From Kipferlia bialata (taxonomy: Eukaryota; Fornicata): a stretch of 26,185 bases of DNA. The stretch covers positions 1 through 26,185 of the forward strand of contig BDIP01000194.1 in the NCBI GenBank assembly GCA_003568945.1. Direction: 5' to 3'. Positions 1 to 9,082 of the stretch are shown in pieces. The notes under the pieces are model-generated. The model worked only from the letters and a program-made list of their open reading frames with translations. It had not been told where the DNA came from and did no database searches. The translations under genes and the position numbers were made by a program. Numbering within the stretch: position 1 is the first letter of the stretch; every line of letters begins with the position of its first letter.

Positions 1-48
<48 letters not shown>
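1..48. repeat. Pure G homopolymer at window edge
   Basis: Forty-eight consecutive G. The matching right edge of the window is a (GA)n tract, so both ends probably mark points where an assembly stopped at simple repeats. The true length cannot be trusted. G runs of this size can form quadruplexes, but nothing else here suggests a function. Confidence 0.95.
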
Positions 49-49
<1 letters not shown>

Positions 50-272
50 TGCCATAGAGGAAGAGGACCCACAGATAATGCCCAACACCACCTAGTGTTA
101 GACACCTAGGAGATGCATGTAAATGTATGTATATTATTCTATATGAGGTAGATGGATATAAGCTTGGTTCATGGGATATGGTAATAACACAATGGCCAAA
201 CTGTGAGCATTCCCCGGTATTCGACAGTATATGGATGTGGTATGCATGTGGTTCATTCCTATATTGCTCCAG

Positions 273-364
273 GGGAGACAATTATTGTAGAGAAGGGCAA
301 GAGTGAAACGATATCGGTGTGCGAGATTGTGGAGTGGGATATTAGCACTATACTACCCATATAA
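273..364 (+). CDS. Possible last exon of a + strand gene (5' part outside or unresolved)
   Basis: After a good acceptor (TGCTCCAG) an open frame reads ETIIVEKGKSETISVCEIVE and on to WDISTILPI, then TAA. The codons (GAG, AAG, GGC, GTG) resemble those of the clear genes nearby. I could not find a convincing upstream exon between 49 and 270; a short open stretch at 49-95 (EEEDPQIMPN) may belong to it. The opposite strand is also open here, so the call is weak. If real, this gene converges with the small - strand ORF at 442-621. Confidence 0.3.
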
Positions 365-441
365 GTGGAATACTGAGAACCTACACACATACTTATGATA
401 GCAATTATTGATAGATACTTGCTGCAGGGTCGATCCCCCCT

Positions 442-621
442 CTAAACACAGCAGAGATGAGGGACGAATACCATCTGTATAGCCCCACCTAGATCATCGT
501 CCTCGTCCTCTGTGAGCATCACATTCCGGCCCCCAGTCACGCTGTGCCAGGGAATGAACCCAAACACATTGGCCTGACTCCGCTCGCCCACAGAGGCGAA
601 GGTATTGTCTTGCGTGGACAT
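442..621 (-). CDS. Small hypothetical protein, 59 aa, or first exon of one
   Basis: An ATG at 621 (minus) opens a 60-codon frame that begins MSTQDNTFASVGERSQANVF, continues through GFIPWHSVTGGRNVMLTED and an acidic EDEDDDL run, and stops with TAG at 442. Codons look coding rather than random. A donor-like AG|GTGGGG lies at 489/488 and another (GATG|GTATTC) near 473, so the coding part could instead be a first exon. It is divergent from the large + gene that starts at 783, leaving about 160 bp that would have to serve both promoters. No family recognised. Confidence 0.4.
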   Translation of the reverse strand: MSTQDNTFASVGERSQANVFGFIPWHSVTGGRNVMLTEDEDDDLGGAIQMVFVPHLCCV

Positions 622-782
622 ACAAGGCGAGACAGGTTAGAGAGACGTTTGTAAGGGCATGCGACCAACATCAACCCTTGTTGAAACACCTGGGCAAAAA
701 TTATGAATGTTGGCCTTGTGCCGCAATGTGCACCTCCTCAAGCTTGGGTTAGAGGAGAACACCAGCTGCTGAGTTCCTAGAG

Positions 783-1067
783 ATGGAGCCAGAGAACACC
801 CACGACGTCTATGCGACGTTGCGGCACTGCGTGGAGCTTGCGCAGAAGGATGTACGTAGCAGTGTGTGCTAGAATGTGTGTGTGTCTTCACTATCTCCTT
901 GTTTATGAGTGTCTCTCTGATACCCAGAAGATCAAGGCTGCCAACTCATGGTCCCTGCCCCTGACTGAGCTGCTGGATGGTATCCTGGAGGAGTCCAACT
1001 CCTCTCCCATCCAGCAGTTCCAGATGGCCACCCAAGGTAATACACCCTCTCTCTCTCTGTAACCTCC

Positions 1068-1110
<43 letters not shown>

Positions 1111-1751
1111 AGGGGGCCCCCCCCCCCCCCCCCCCCCCATCTACCTTCGTATATATGATATTATATGCATAGAGTAGTGGTGCTGATCAGTCCCCTCCCT
1201 TCCCCTTGTCACTGGAGGCCACGGGAATACATTGTGTGAACATATACATGTACCTATACACGTACTCTCTCTGTTTCTCTCTCTTACACTCAGACCATTT
1301 GTGTCACTAGACTCACATAGTGTGGATAGGTTTTCTTCCCAATATTAACCTCCCCCCCTCCCCCCCTCTCTCTCCCTTCTCTCTCTACTTATCCTCAGAC
1401 CATCTATGTCACTGGAGGCCACGGGTATTGGTGACGCTGGTGAGGTGAGGGGTGGGGAGTGTATCAACCCTGTTGCTGGTGAGGATAGAGAGGGTGGGAT
1501 AGGGAGAGAGGCTGTTGTCACTGGGGACGAGGCATCACCACCGGAGCCAGACGCAGTCGCAGGTATGCGTTGTACTCTCACACTCTCATTCATCTCATAT
1601 TCTCTTTCACTTCCCCTCTCTCTCATCTTCTGACACTGTCAATGTAGACCTTCCCTCCCGACTCTCAGTCTCTCTCTCTCTCTCCCTCCCCTCTCTCTCA
1701 CATATATTTACTTTAGACACAGTGAATGTGGACCTTGCCATCCAGCAGACG

Positions 1752-1788
<37 letters not shown>

Positions 1789-4241
1789 ACTATAGACACA
1801 GCCAACGTTGACCTTGCCATCCAGCAGATGGTCGAGAGGCGTGTCTCCCTCCTTGTCATGTACACTGCACTCGGTACTGTCTTGTCCCTAGCAGTGGTAA
1901 TTGGGGCATTAGTAGGTACAGTACTTCATGAATATAGTAGTATATATATATATCTAGAGTGTCCCTCCTTATCATGTACACTGCACTGGGCACTTTCCTA
2001 TCATTGGCTGTAGTAATAGGGGCACTAGTAGGTCTGACATGCAATATATAGGATTATATGAATAGACATATATATATTGACCCTCCCCCAGTTGCCGTTG
2101 AGTTGCCGTTTCCATGAGTACCATCCATGCATGTCTCTCTCTCTCTCTCTCTCTCTCCCCCTACCTATATACTCATCCCAGTTGTGGTTGCCCTGAGCAC
2201 CATCTATGCCATCGCACCCCTCATAGTGGGGCTCATAGGTACTCTCTCCCCCGTTACATATGTCATACTTTATAGATACAACTATGAATTTATCGGCCTT
2301 TTCAATAGTGTCAGGACACCCTTATAGTGGGGCTCATAGGTATACATATTCTCTCTATCTCTCTCTCTCTCTCTCTTTCACTCTCTCTCTATCTCTCATC
2401 TCTTAGGTGTCTTGTCCTTCCGAGCCTTGAACAGACGTCTCCTCATGATCTCCCTCTATGCCGCTCTGGCAGTCACACTCTTCTGCTGCTATCTCGCGGT
2501 GTTCTACCTGGCACTGATAGTGGTCACACTGGCATCCAACGATGGCACTAGGTAAGGGTACTGTATATACTGTATATACTGTATATACTGTGCTACATAT
2601 TCTATATATACTATGTCAGTACATACTGAATACCTTGCACTCATTGTGGTCACACTGGCCTCTAACGATGGGACTAGGTATGTTTACCATTTATGCATTG
2701 CCTATACCATACTATATATTACTCACGGTCACGCTAGCCTCTTATGACATGACTAGGTGTAATATATATATATATACTCCATTCCAACTGTCAGCGTGTT
2801 CATATCTGTACACATTACTATACTTGTCTATTAGTGTAAGCTGACACCCAGCCTAGAGCTCTCCTCCATAATGATTTGTACAATATTTACAGTCATAAAT
2901 ATACCTATACCATATATATGTATACGTATATGTACTGTATACCTTGCACTCATCGTGGTCACACTGGCCTCTAACGATGGTACTAGGTATAGTGTACTGT
3001 ACACACATATATCAATAGTTTAGGTTAGTAGTATATAGTATGTTTGAATATATACTAACTATCAGCCTAGAGCTCTCCTCCATCATCGGTGTGGCCGTTG
3101 GGTTTGGATCTATGGCACTCATGCTCTGTCAGCTACTGTTAACTCAGGTATATATGGGATTAAAGGGGATATATATACGATTATGGTATTAACATATCTG
3201 TATGCTATGTATATATATGGAGCACTTGTTGGGTTTGGGTCCATGGCACTCATGCTGTGCCAATTACAATTGACACAGGTAGTATTTACACACGCATTGT
3301 GAGTTGATTAAGAGTTGAGCATACATTTAGCTCTGTCACCTGTCAACACATCATTATGTACATATTGATATATGCATGTCTGCCCAATCTCTCTCTGTAT
3401 GCTTACCCCTCAGATCACCATTGTCGCTCTGTACCCTGGTGCCACGAGACTGGTCCCACTCTCTAGGTATGTCATATGTGTATATATACATATATACTAT
3501 GTATACTACTTGTATAATACTCTCACTCTGTTGCCACCAGACTGGTCCCACTCTCAAGGTATGTCCCTCTCACACACACTATGTCTCTATCACTCACTCT
3601 TTGTGTCTGTCTGCTCTTTATCTATACCTTCTTATCTCAGATGCCCCAGAGCCATCACCCTCTGTGCTGCCCCACTCATCGTGCCACACAGTACGTGTAT
3701 ATAGGAATATGAACATTCATGTATTTTACTATATTCTATGTATATACTGCCCCAGACCCTAAAGCAGAGGACTGCCCCCGGGAGACTACCTATCTCTCTC
3801 TCTCTCCAGATATATGTTTGTATGTATGTAGTAGACTATACTACCCCCAGACCCCAAGGCCGAGGACTGCCCCCGTGAGACTGCCCTGGATGTACCCCTG
3901 GTACTCACCTGTGAGAGGGAGAGGGAGAGAGAGTGGAGGAGTGGGTCCAGGTATTTGTTTTAGTGTTTTAGTATTTGTCTCTGTAATGGGTATTCTTATA
4001 CGAGTGTATACACATTTGTCTCACTAATCCCCCAGGGCCAGTGGCATGGGTGCATCTGCCAGGGCATAATCACTATATGTTTGTACATATTTTTAGTATA
4101 TACATAGAGTGTATGTATACCAATCATTACAGTTATACCTTACCCCCCAGGGCCAGTGGCAGAGGTCAATCTGCCAGGGCACAGGAGACACGGCATAGGT
4201 ACAGCGCTCTCATTCTATTCCTTCTTATCCTTACACAGCAC

Positions 4242-4280
<39 letters not shown>

Positions 4281-4637
4281 CCATAGCCCATACTCTGTCC
4301 CTTGGTGTTTCCTCATCACAGTTATAGAGAACTGACACCATACTATATAAATAGATCTATGAATGTGTACATATATACATATATAATGTAACCGATATAC
4401 TATACTCACCACAGTAGAGAACTGCCTGACACTATCCACCCTAGGGTGGGTGTGGGTAACACACAGACAGAGAGGGCAGAGACTGTGGAGAGAGAGGGAG
4501 AAGGGGAGGGAGAGAGAGAGGCAGAGGCAGAGCAGGCATCTGATAGTACCTCCAGTGAGTCTGAGAGTATATTCAGTCTGAATGCAGAGTCAGACACAGA
4601 GGTGAGTATATATAATGTAATTGTAATTATATATAAG

Positions 4638-4668
<31 letters not shown>

Positions 4669-5162
4669 ACATACATATACGTATGTATTTGAGAGTGTGT
4701 TCAGTCTGAATGCAGAGTCAGACACAGAGGTATATATATATGTGTATATACATACTACTACAAATACTATCGGCTCTTTGCTTATGATCTTGATACCTAA
4801 GATGTATGTTTGGCCTCAATGCAGAGTCAGACCCGTTTCTTTCGATAATACCGTTAATTTTTTTAACCTACAGACCCAGAGATATCTCCTCCTCTCTCTG
4901 TTGAGTCTCTCTAGAACCTCAATTTTGTCTTTCCTCTCTCTATGGACCCTCTTTTCACTCTCCATAGACCCTCTTTTCACCCTCAGGCTGATGGAGAGGG
5001 AGGCAGGTCACCCACTGAGGCTGAGAGGAACACCCACGTGGTCACAGCTTGTCACATTGCTACTCGGTACGAATAGTCACAGTTATGTCTGTCTGCAATT
5101 CTCTCTCTCTCTCTCTCCCTCTACACCCTTATATCAGCATTCCCCCTGGTGAGTGTGTCCTG

Positions 5163-5198
<36 letters not shown>

Positions 5199-7259
5199 TA
5201 CACCCTTATTCCAGCATTCCCCCCGGTGAGCCTGTCCTGGGTCTTAGTGTGCAGGTGTCCAGGATAGTCCTCGAGGCAAGGTAAATACATATATATATAC
5301 ACACCTTCATATATGTATATATATATATATGAATAATTCAACACATTCGAAGTGTGCAGGTGTCCAGGATAGTCCTCGAGTCAAGGTATATTTGTATATA
5401 GCCACATACATTTATGCTCATATCTCTCTCTATATATATATGAGTAATTGAACTCGTAGTGTCTCCAGGTGTCCAGGATAGTCATTGACTCAAGGTATAT
5501 ACATATGTATACACCTTTGTGTTCATATATAGAAGTATATGAAGTACCAATACATTCGAAGTGTTCAAATGTCCAGGATAGTCCTTGAGTCAAGGTATAC
5601 ATGTATACACTCACACACTCAATTTTTCACGTATGTAAATGTATATAAGTATAATGTCTATACATCCTATCGTAGTGTCCAGGATAGTGTTGGAGTCAAG
5701 GTGGGTCAGTATTTGTATGTATAGTCAAGGTGCTAACCCTTAAGGGAACAAGAGCGCCAGGCCGCCCTCTTTATCAGCATGGACCCAGTTGGCAAGGGGA
5801 GGATCACACACAGGGACAGGAGGAAGGGGTGTATAGGTACAGTAGTATAGTGTATATATATAGTATACAGTGTATAGTATATATCATGGACCTAGTTGGC
5901 AAGGGGAGGATCACACACAGAGACAGGAGGAAGGGGTGTATAGGTATACTAGTATAGTATATATAGTATATATAGTATATAGTGTATAGTATATGTGGTA
6001 TGGACCCAGTTGGCAAGGGGAGGATCACACACAGAGACAGGAGGAAGGGGTGCATAGGTATAGAGTATAAATAGAGTATAGTATTTATACTATATACTAG
6101 TATTACCTCTCTAACAGTAGGTGTTGCCCGTATGCCCAATGGATACTATGTGTGCTATAAATACTATATACTAAAAACTATAATATATATATATTATACA
6201 CTATACGCTGCACTAACTCCAGGTGTTGCCCGTATGCCCAATGGAGAGAACTGGTCACCCATCGATGAGGAGCAGGAGTCTAGGTATATGATATAGATAT
6301 TTAGTATATACGTATATATACATGTATAGTGTAATAATGCTAGTGTACTTGTTCTATGTATACATTATGAACTGGTCACCCATCGATGAGTAGTCTAGGT
6401 GTATGATATCATATGTATTCATATACAGAAGCATATATGTATACATTAGTGATCTGTCTACCGTTATTCCTTTCTCTATGCATGTGCTTGTGATTCTATC
6501 TATAACCATACATGTCTTCTCACCCCAGACTGGCCAGGAACAGACTCAGGGGGGCACATCACGAGGTGGGTGGATGCAAGACGAACACATAGTCTTTTGT
6601 ATCCATATACATTTGTGTATCACTATAAATTGTTAATATGCCTGCGCATACTTTTTGAATCTGTGACTGACCACTTAGGCCTATGAGCGCCGTCTGGCCA
6701 ACCACGACATCGGCCCTGAGGTATGTACTCTCTCTCTCTCTCTCTCCTCCTCTAATTATATATATATATATATATATATCCCTTTACACCCTTAATGCAC
6801 AGGCCTATGGCAGCAGTGCCATCATGACTGCTGGTCTTTGCACCCCTGGGGCGTCATTTCGATATGCCTCGACCGTAGAGGTACCAATATATATATATAT
6901 ATAAATGCACCATACTATATAGGTAATTATATCATGTTGACCCTCGTTGACTCTGTCTGACCACCTTAGAATGACGTTGCCGTTGACTGTGCCAGTCCTA
7001 ATAGGTCAAGGGGGGAGAGCATGCCACCACCCAACACTAAGCAGGTATTGTTATATATATTAGTATAGATAAGATACATACATTCACACATATATGTATA
7101 TATATATATAGTTTTCTAGAGAGCATGCCACCACCCAACACAAAGCAGGTATACACACACTATATGTAAGCAGGTACTAAGATATATATATACCTGCGCA
7201 CCATCATGTGTATATGTTCACAAATGACTGACTCCTAGGTCCGCATGCCCCGAGAGTAG
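783..7259 (+). CDS. Multi-exon gene for a polytopic (about 4 TM) membrane protein with a long polar C-terminal tail
   Basis: Exons read, all GT..AG: 783-851, 928-1036, 1399-1562, 1796-1915, 2182-2238, 2407-2551, 3066-3147, 3414-3466, 3641-3690, 3851-3950, 4151-4198, 4445-4601, 4987-5066, 5215-5280, 5745-5836, 6223-6283, 6529-6565, 6679-6720, 6803-6880, 6970-7044, 7239-7259 (TAG). From exon 3 to the end every phase matches. Between exon 2 (ends phase 1) and exon 3 (needs phase 2) one small exon is missing, probably in or near the C-tract at 1069-1148. The N-terminus begins MEPENTHDVYATLRHCVELA and is soluble. Hydrophobic segments come from exon 4 (VSLLVMYTALGTVLSLAVV), exon 5 (YAIAPLIVGLIG), exon 6 (SLYAALAVTLFCCYLAVFYL) and exon 7 (GVAVGFGSMALMLCQLLL), with a weaker one in exon 9. 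The tail is acidic and serine-rich in exon 12 (EGEGEGEREAEAEQ), then basic (GKGRITHRDRRKG). About 568 residues. Four spans recall tetraspanins, but no CCG loop motif is present. Family unknown; the gene model itself is strong. Confidence 0.8.
1069..1148. repeat. Long C homopolymers inside intron 2 of the membrane-protein gene
   Basis: 42 C, then AGGGGG, then 22 C. The AG before the G run could be an acceptor for a proline-rich mini-exon ending at the GTATAT donor at 1149. Its length depends on the homopolymer, which sequencing rarely gets right, so the frame cannot be decided here. This is the likely place of the exon needed to restore phase between 1036 and 1399. Confidence 0.8.
1200..2034 (+). 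repeat. Exon-edge echoes around exons 3 and 4
   Basis: Start-of-exon-3 echoes lie at about 1206-1226 (GTCACTGGAGGCCACGG) and 1288-1312 (CAG then ACCATTTGTGTCACT). Start-of-exon-4 echoes lie at about 1632-1652 and 1716-1752; the second reads ACACAGTGAATGTGGACC against ACACAGCCAACGTTGACC in the exon. An end-of-exon-4 echo at about 1957-2034 repeats the transmembrane stretch as SLLIMYTALGTFLSLAVVIG. Start echoes are upstream of their exon and the end echo is downstream. Confidence 0.8.
2085..3280 (+). repeat. Exon-edge echoes around exons 5, 6 and 7
   Basis: Start of exon 5 is echoed at about 2087-2130 and its end (ATAGTGGGGCTCATAGGT) at about 2314-2341. The end of exon 6, including its donor, is echoed three times, at about 2628-2680, 2722-2758 and 2939-2988; the best reads LALIVVTLASNDGTR then GT. 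The start of exon 7 (CCTAGAGCTCTCCTCCAT) is echoed at about 2850-2870 and its end (GGGTTTGGGTCCATGGCACT) at about 3229-3280. Copies are separated by TA-rich tracts and differ in age by eye. Confidence 0.8.
3530..4070 (+). repeat. Exon-edge echoes around exons 8, 10 and 11
   Basis: The end of exon 8 (GCCACCAGACTGGTCCCACT) recurs with a donor at about 3532-3560. The start of exon 10, with its acceptor (CCCCAGACC), is echoed upstream at about 3751-3792. The start of exon 11 (CCCCCAGGGCCAGTGGCA) is echoed upstream at about 4029-4068. Each keeps the splice site that adjoins it in the real exon. Confidence 0.8.
4244..4278. repeat. (TA)n microsatellite in an intron
   Basis: An uninterrupted alternating AT/TA run of about 35 nt. 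Similar tracts (for example 6758-6779, 13748-13772, 17430-17463, 19531-19554, 24849-24873) occur in most introns and usually sit between successive exon echoes. Confidence 0.95.
4685..4830 (+). repeat. Two echoes of the end of exon 12
   Basis: The exon-12 end (FSLNAESDTE, then the donor) is repeated at about 4690-4732 almost unchanged, again followed by GT. A more decayed copy (CTCAATGCAGAGTCAGAC) lies at about 4813-4831. Both are downstream of the intact exon. Confidence 0.85.
5341..5702 (+). repeat. Four tandem echoes of the end of exon 14
   Basis: The last 25-35 nt of exon 14 (GTGTCCAGGATAGTCCTCGA, then the CAAG|GT donor) recurs at about 5351-5385, 5461-5494, 5563-5594 and 5674-5700. All are in the same orientation, each is followed by GT, and spacing is about 100-110 bp. 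Flanks are TA-rich and partly alike (CATTCGAAGTG precedes two of them). This is the clearest single array of decoy 5' splice sites in the window. Confidence 0.9.
5885..6058 (+). repeat. Two near-identical echoes of the end of exon 15
   Basis: About 56 nt of exon 15 (encoding DPVGKGRITHRDRRKG) with its ATAG|GT donor recurs at 5887-5942 and 6000-6057, with period about 113 bp and only a few differences. These are probably the youngest duplications in the + gene. Confidence 0.9.
6112..6401 (+). repeat. Echo of the start and of the end of exon 16 on opposite sides
   Basis: The start of exon 16 with its acceptor (GGTGTTGCCCGTATGCCCAA) appears at about 6118-6141, upstream. Its end (AACTGGTCACCCATCGATGA, then a TCTAG|GT donor) appears at about 6368-6397, downstream. 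One 61-nt exon therefore shows both halves of the directional rule. Confidence 0.88.
7105..7152 (+). repeat. Echo of the end of exon 20
   Basis: GAGAGCATGCCACCACCCAA, then CAAAGCAG and a GT donor, repeats the last 33 nt of exon 20 about 95 bp downstream. A still shorter AAGCAGGTA remnant follows near 7168. Confidence 0.88.
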
Positions 7260-7260
7260 A

Positions 7261-7263
<3 letters not shown>

Positions 7264-7301
<38 letters not shown>
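7264..7301. repeat. (GA)n microsatellite just after the + gene stop
   Basis: About 19 GA units start only a few bases after the TAG at 7257-7259. Other GA/TC runs lie at 13247-13275, 20154-20184 and 25519-25660. Confidence 0.95.
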
Positions 7302-7303
<2 letters not shown>

Positions 7304-7599
7304 TCCATCCCCTCTGACTTATCCTGTACCCATATATAATTGAATAGACCCAGATCCCAGAGAATTTTACGCTATGAATACACAATGTACATATGTGAGT
7401 TAGTATCTTCTGCTTGCTATAGTACTTGAGAGTAGGTCTAGATGTCACAAATTCCTTATTGTATGAATGAGGGGAGATGCAGACAGAGAATACATTTGGT
7501 AGGTCAAGTTGCTGATGTGAGTGAATTCCAATCAGATAGTTTGTGACGAATCGAACAATAGTCTGTAATGGAATGGTTTGGGTCCAATCGGAGAGTTTG

Positions 7600-7616
7600 G
7601 TTTCAATAATTGAAAC
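7600..7616. other. Perfect 8-bp inverted repeat
   Basis: GTTTCAAT-A-ATTGAAAC. It sits directly after a GAGAGTTTGGT motif, which is the reverse complement of the core of the neighbouring minisatellite. A hairpin or a site for a dimeric protein is possible; function unknown. Confidence 0.6.
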
Positions 7617-7678
7617 ATCTATTTAGAAGTGCAATTGCACCAAATCAAGATCCTTTACAACCCTTAGACCTCGTACGC

Positions 7679-8105
7679 TTGAACACCAAGCTCCCCGCTC
7701 AAGAACTGAGATTCCCGCTCGAACACCAAACTCCCCGCTCGGAGACAAAGCTACCCGCTCAAACACCAAACTCCCCCGCCTTGGAGACTAAACTCCCCGC
7801 GCGTAGACTAAACTCCCCGCTTGAACACCAAACTCCCCGCTCTAAAACTAAACTTCCCGCGCGTAGACTTAACTTTCCGCGCGTAGACTTATCTCCCCGC
7901 TCGAGGTCCAAACTCCCCGCTCGGAGTCTAAACTCCCCGGGGCCCGGGGAGTATAGACTTTACTCCCCGCACGTAGACTTAACTTCCCGCTCGAACACCA
8001 AACTATTCGCTCGGAGACTAAACTTCCCGCTCGGAGACTAAACTTTCCCCTGGAACACCAAACTCCCAGCTCCCAGACTAAACTCTTCGCCTGGAGACTA
8101 AGCCG
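7679..8105. repeat. 20-bp GC-rich minisatellite, about 21 units
   Basis: Consensus about CGAACACCAAACTCCCCGCT, alternating with a variant CGGAGACTAAACTCCCCGCT; nearly every unit is exactly 20 nt. Because 20 is not a multiple of 3 the reading frame rotates at each unit, and both strands stay open by chance, so I do not call it coding. Unit 14 is longer and holds a GC palindrome at 7932-7952. Scattered single motifs in the reverse orientation (GAGAGTTTGGT-like) flank the array at about 7534, 7590, 8155, 8194 and 8213. Confidence 0.9.
7932..7952. other. 10-bp-arm palindrome inside the minisatellite
   Basis: ACTCCCCGGG-G-CCCGGGGAGT. It breaks the 20-bp register and probably marks an inversion or fold-back within the array. 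Confidence 0.75.
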
Positions 8106-8321
8106 TCCGATACTGTGCTCTCCGCTAGTACCCATGGTGTGGGTACACGAGCAGAGAGAGTTTTAGATATGTTGATGTTTTGCGGCTTATACGAGAAAGT
8201 TTGGTAACGTAACAGAGAGTTTGTTTTCTTACAGACTTGACACTGAAGGAATTCGACAACATGCTTCTATTAAATAGTGACAAATGCATCTGTCACTTTG
8301 CTACTTGAACGCTGTCCGATT

Positions 8322-8338
8322 GCCACGATTATCGTGGC
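8322..8338. other. Inverted repeat, 7-bp arms
   Basis: GCCACGA-TTA-TCGTGGC, followed at once by CCACGAT again. Possible hairpin; no T-run follows and no function is apparent. Confidence 0.5.
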
Positions 8339-8580
8339 CCACGATACATCGCTCCTGGAGGAAGACTCATACTATTAGCCGGTGCCGCTGAGCATGAGCA
8401 CGTCCAATGTTGATACATACAGTACCTACGATACAATATGTGTGAACTTGAAGTACAGGATGTACAAATTGTACAGTACAATATACTGTATTTAAATATC
8501 ATACATGATTTTATGAATATCAATCATTATTTATCGAATTACATACTCGTGCACAGTAATTGTTAGGACTCTAGCTATAT

Positions 8581-8603
8581 GTGACATATAGCCTATATGT
8601 CAC
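8581..8603. other. Perfect inverted repeat, 11-bp arms
   Basis: GTGACATATAG-C-CTATATGTCAC. Perfect arms with a single central base, outside any gene. It could be a cruciform or a dimer-binding site. Confidence 0.65.
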
Positions 8604-8625
8604 GTCGCTTCAAAACCTCTGGTTA

Positions 8626-8835
8626 CTACTCGCAGTCGCCAGTAGCCCTGTGCATACCGATCAAGACACATCCAGTAACACACGTTGCGCAACCAGGCAA
8701 GTATCCCACCATGAACACTTCGTGTGACACACGAGAATATACAGACACACCCACTGTATAGACAAAAACCGTCCTCTCTACGCCGTCTCCCCAAGTGGTG
8801 AATACAACATACCTCTCATTAGAGAGCACAACCAT
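8626..8835 (-). CDS. Weak hypothetical ORF, 69 aa
   Basis: Reads MVVLSNERYVVFTTWGDGVE, then a valine- and tyrosine-rich stretch and a CATCVTGC segment, and stops with TAG. Codon choice is plausible but not decisive, and another minus frame is open over the same bases. It lies downstream of the cysteine-rich gene at 9083-9475 on the same strand and might be an exon of an unmodelled gene. No family recognised. Confidence 0.22.
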   Translation of the reverse strand: MVVLSNERYVVFTTWGDGVERTVFVYTVGVSVYSRVSHEVFMVGYLPGCATCVTGCVLIGMHRATGDCE

Positions 8836-9082
8836 CTAATTTCCCTGCTCGTACTTACAACAGCCTCGGTAGGGGGGGGAGGGGGTACCTAGAAGTGTTG
8901 AGTCGGGGGAGAAAAATGGAGCGGTCCCACACTGAGCTCCAGTGGATTATTCTAAATCCACCTGGAAGTTAGGTCCCCGAACCGAAGTTGCATATCATAT
9001 GGGGCTCGTGACGCACAACATGCACGACTACAGAACTCCAAAGGCTGTTTGTTAGACAGTACTAGGCGCCTTGTATCATATG

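Larger units (their letters stand above)
8110..9080. other. Mostly featureless spacer between gene blocks
   Basis: I see no supported gene structure over nearly 1 kb. Base composition differs from the introns: few (TA)n tracts and more mixed sequence. It contains hairpin-like elements at 8322-8338, 8581-8603 and about 8938-8967. A possible short exon lies at 8235-8308 (+): acceptor TTTTCTTACAG, then LTLKEFDNMLLLNSDKCICH and TGA, but I find nothing to splice it to. Confidence 0.4.

Noticed and set aside
637-891. Minus-strand ORF of 84 codons
   Set aside because: It lies over the start of the well-supported + gene and its protein is low-complexity and histidine/serine-rich; it is a shadow.
783-1036. 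Resemblance of the first two exons to the N-terminus of a condensin-II kleisin-like protein
   Set aside because: The likeness covers about 20 residues only and the rest of the protein is membrane-spanning, so it is most likely chance.
946-1177. Poly-glycine and poly-proline ORFs
   Set aside because: They are products of the C/G homopolymers and do not splice into a consistent frame as given.
1345-1811. Serine/leucine-rich ORFs on both strands
   Set aside because: They read through (TC)n intron tracts; such ORFs recur wherever TC repeats occur.
7610-8135. Repeat proteins on both strands of the minisatellite
   Set aside because: A 20-bp unit shifts frame at every repeat, no splice structure supports it, and both strands are equally open.
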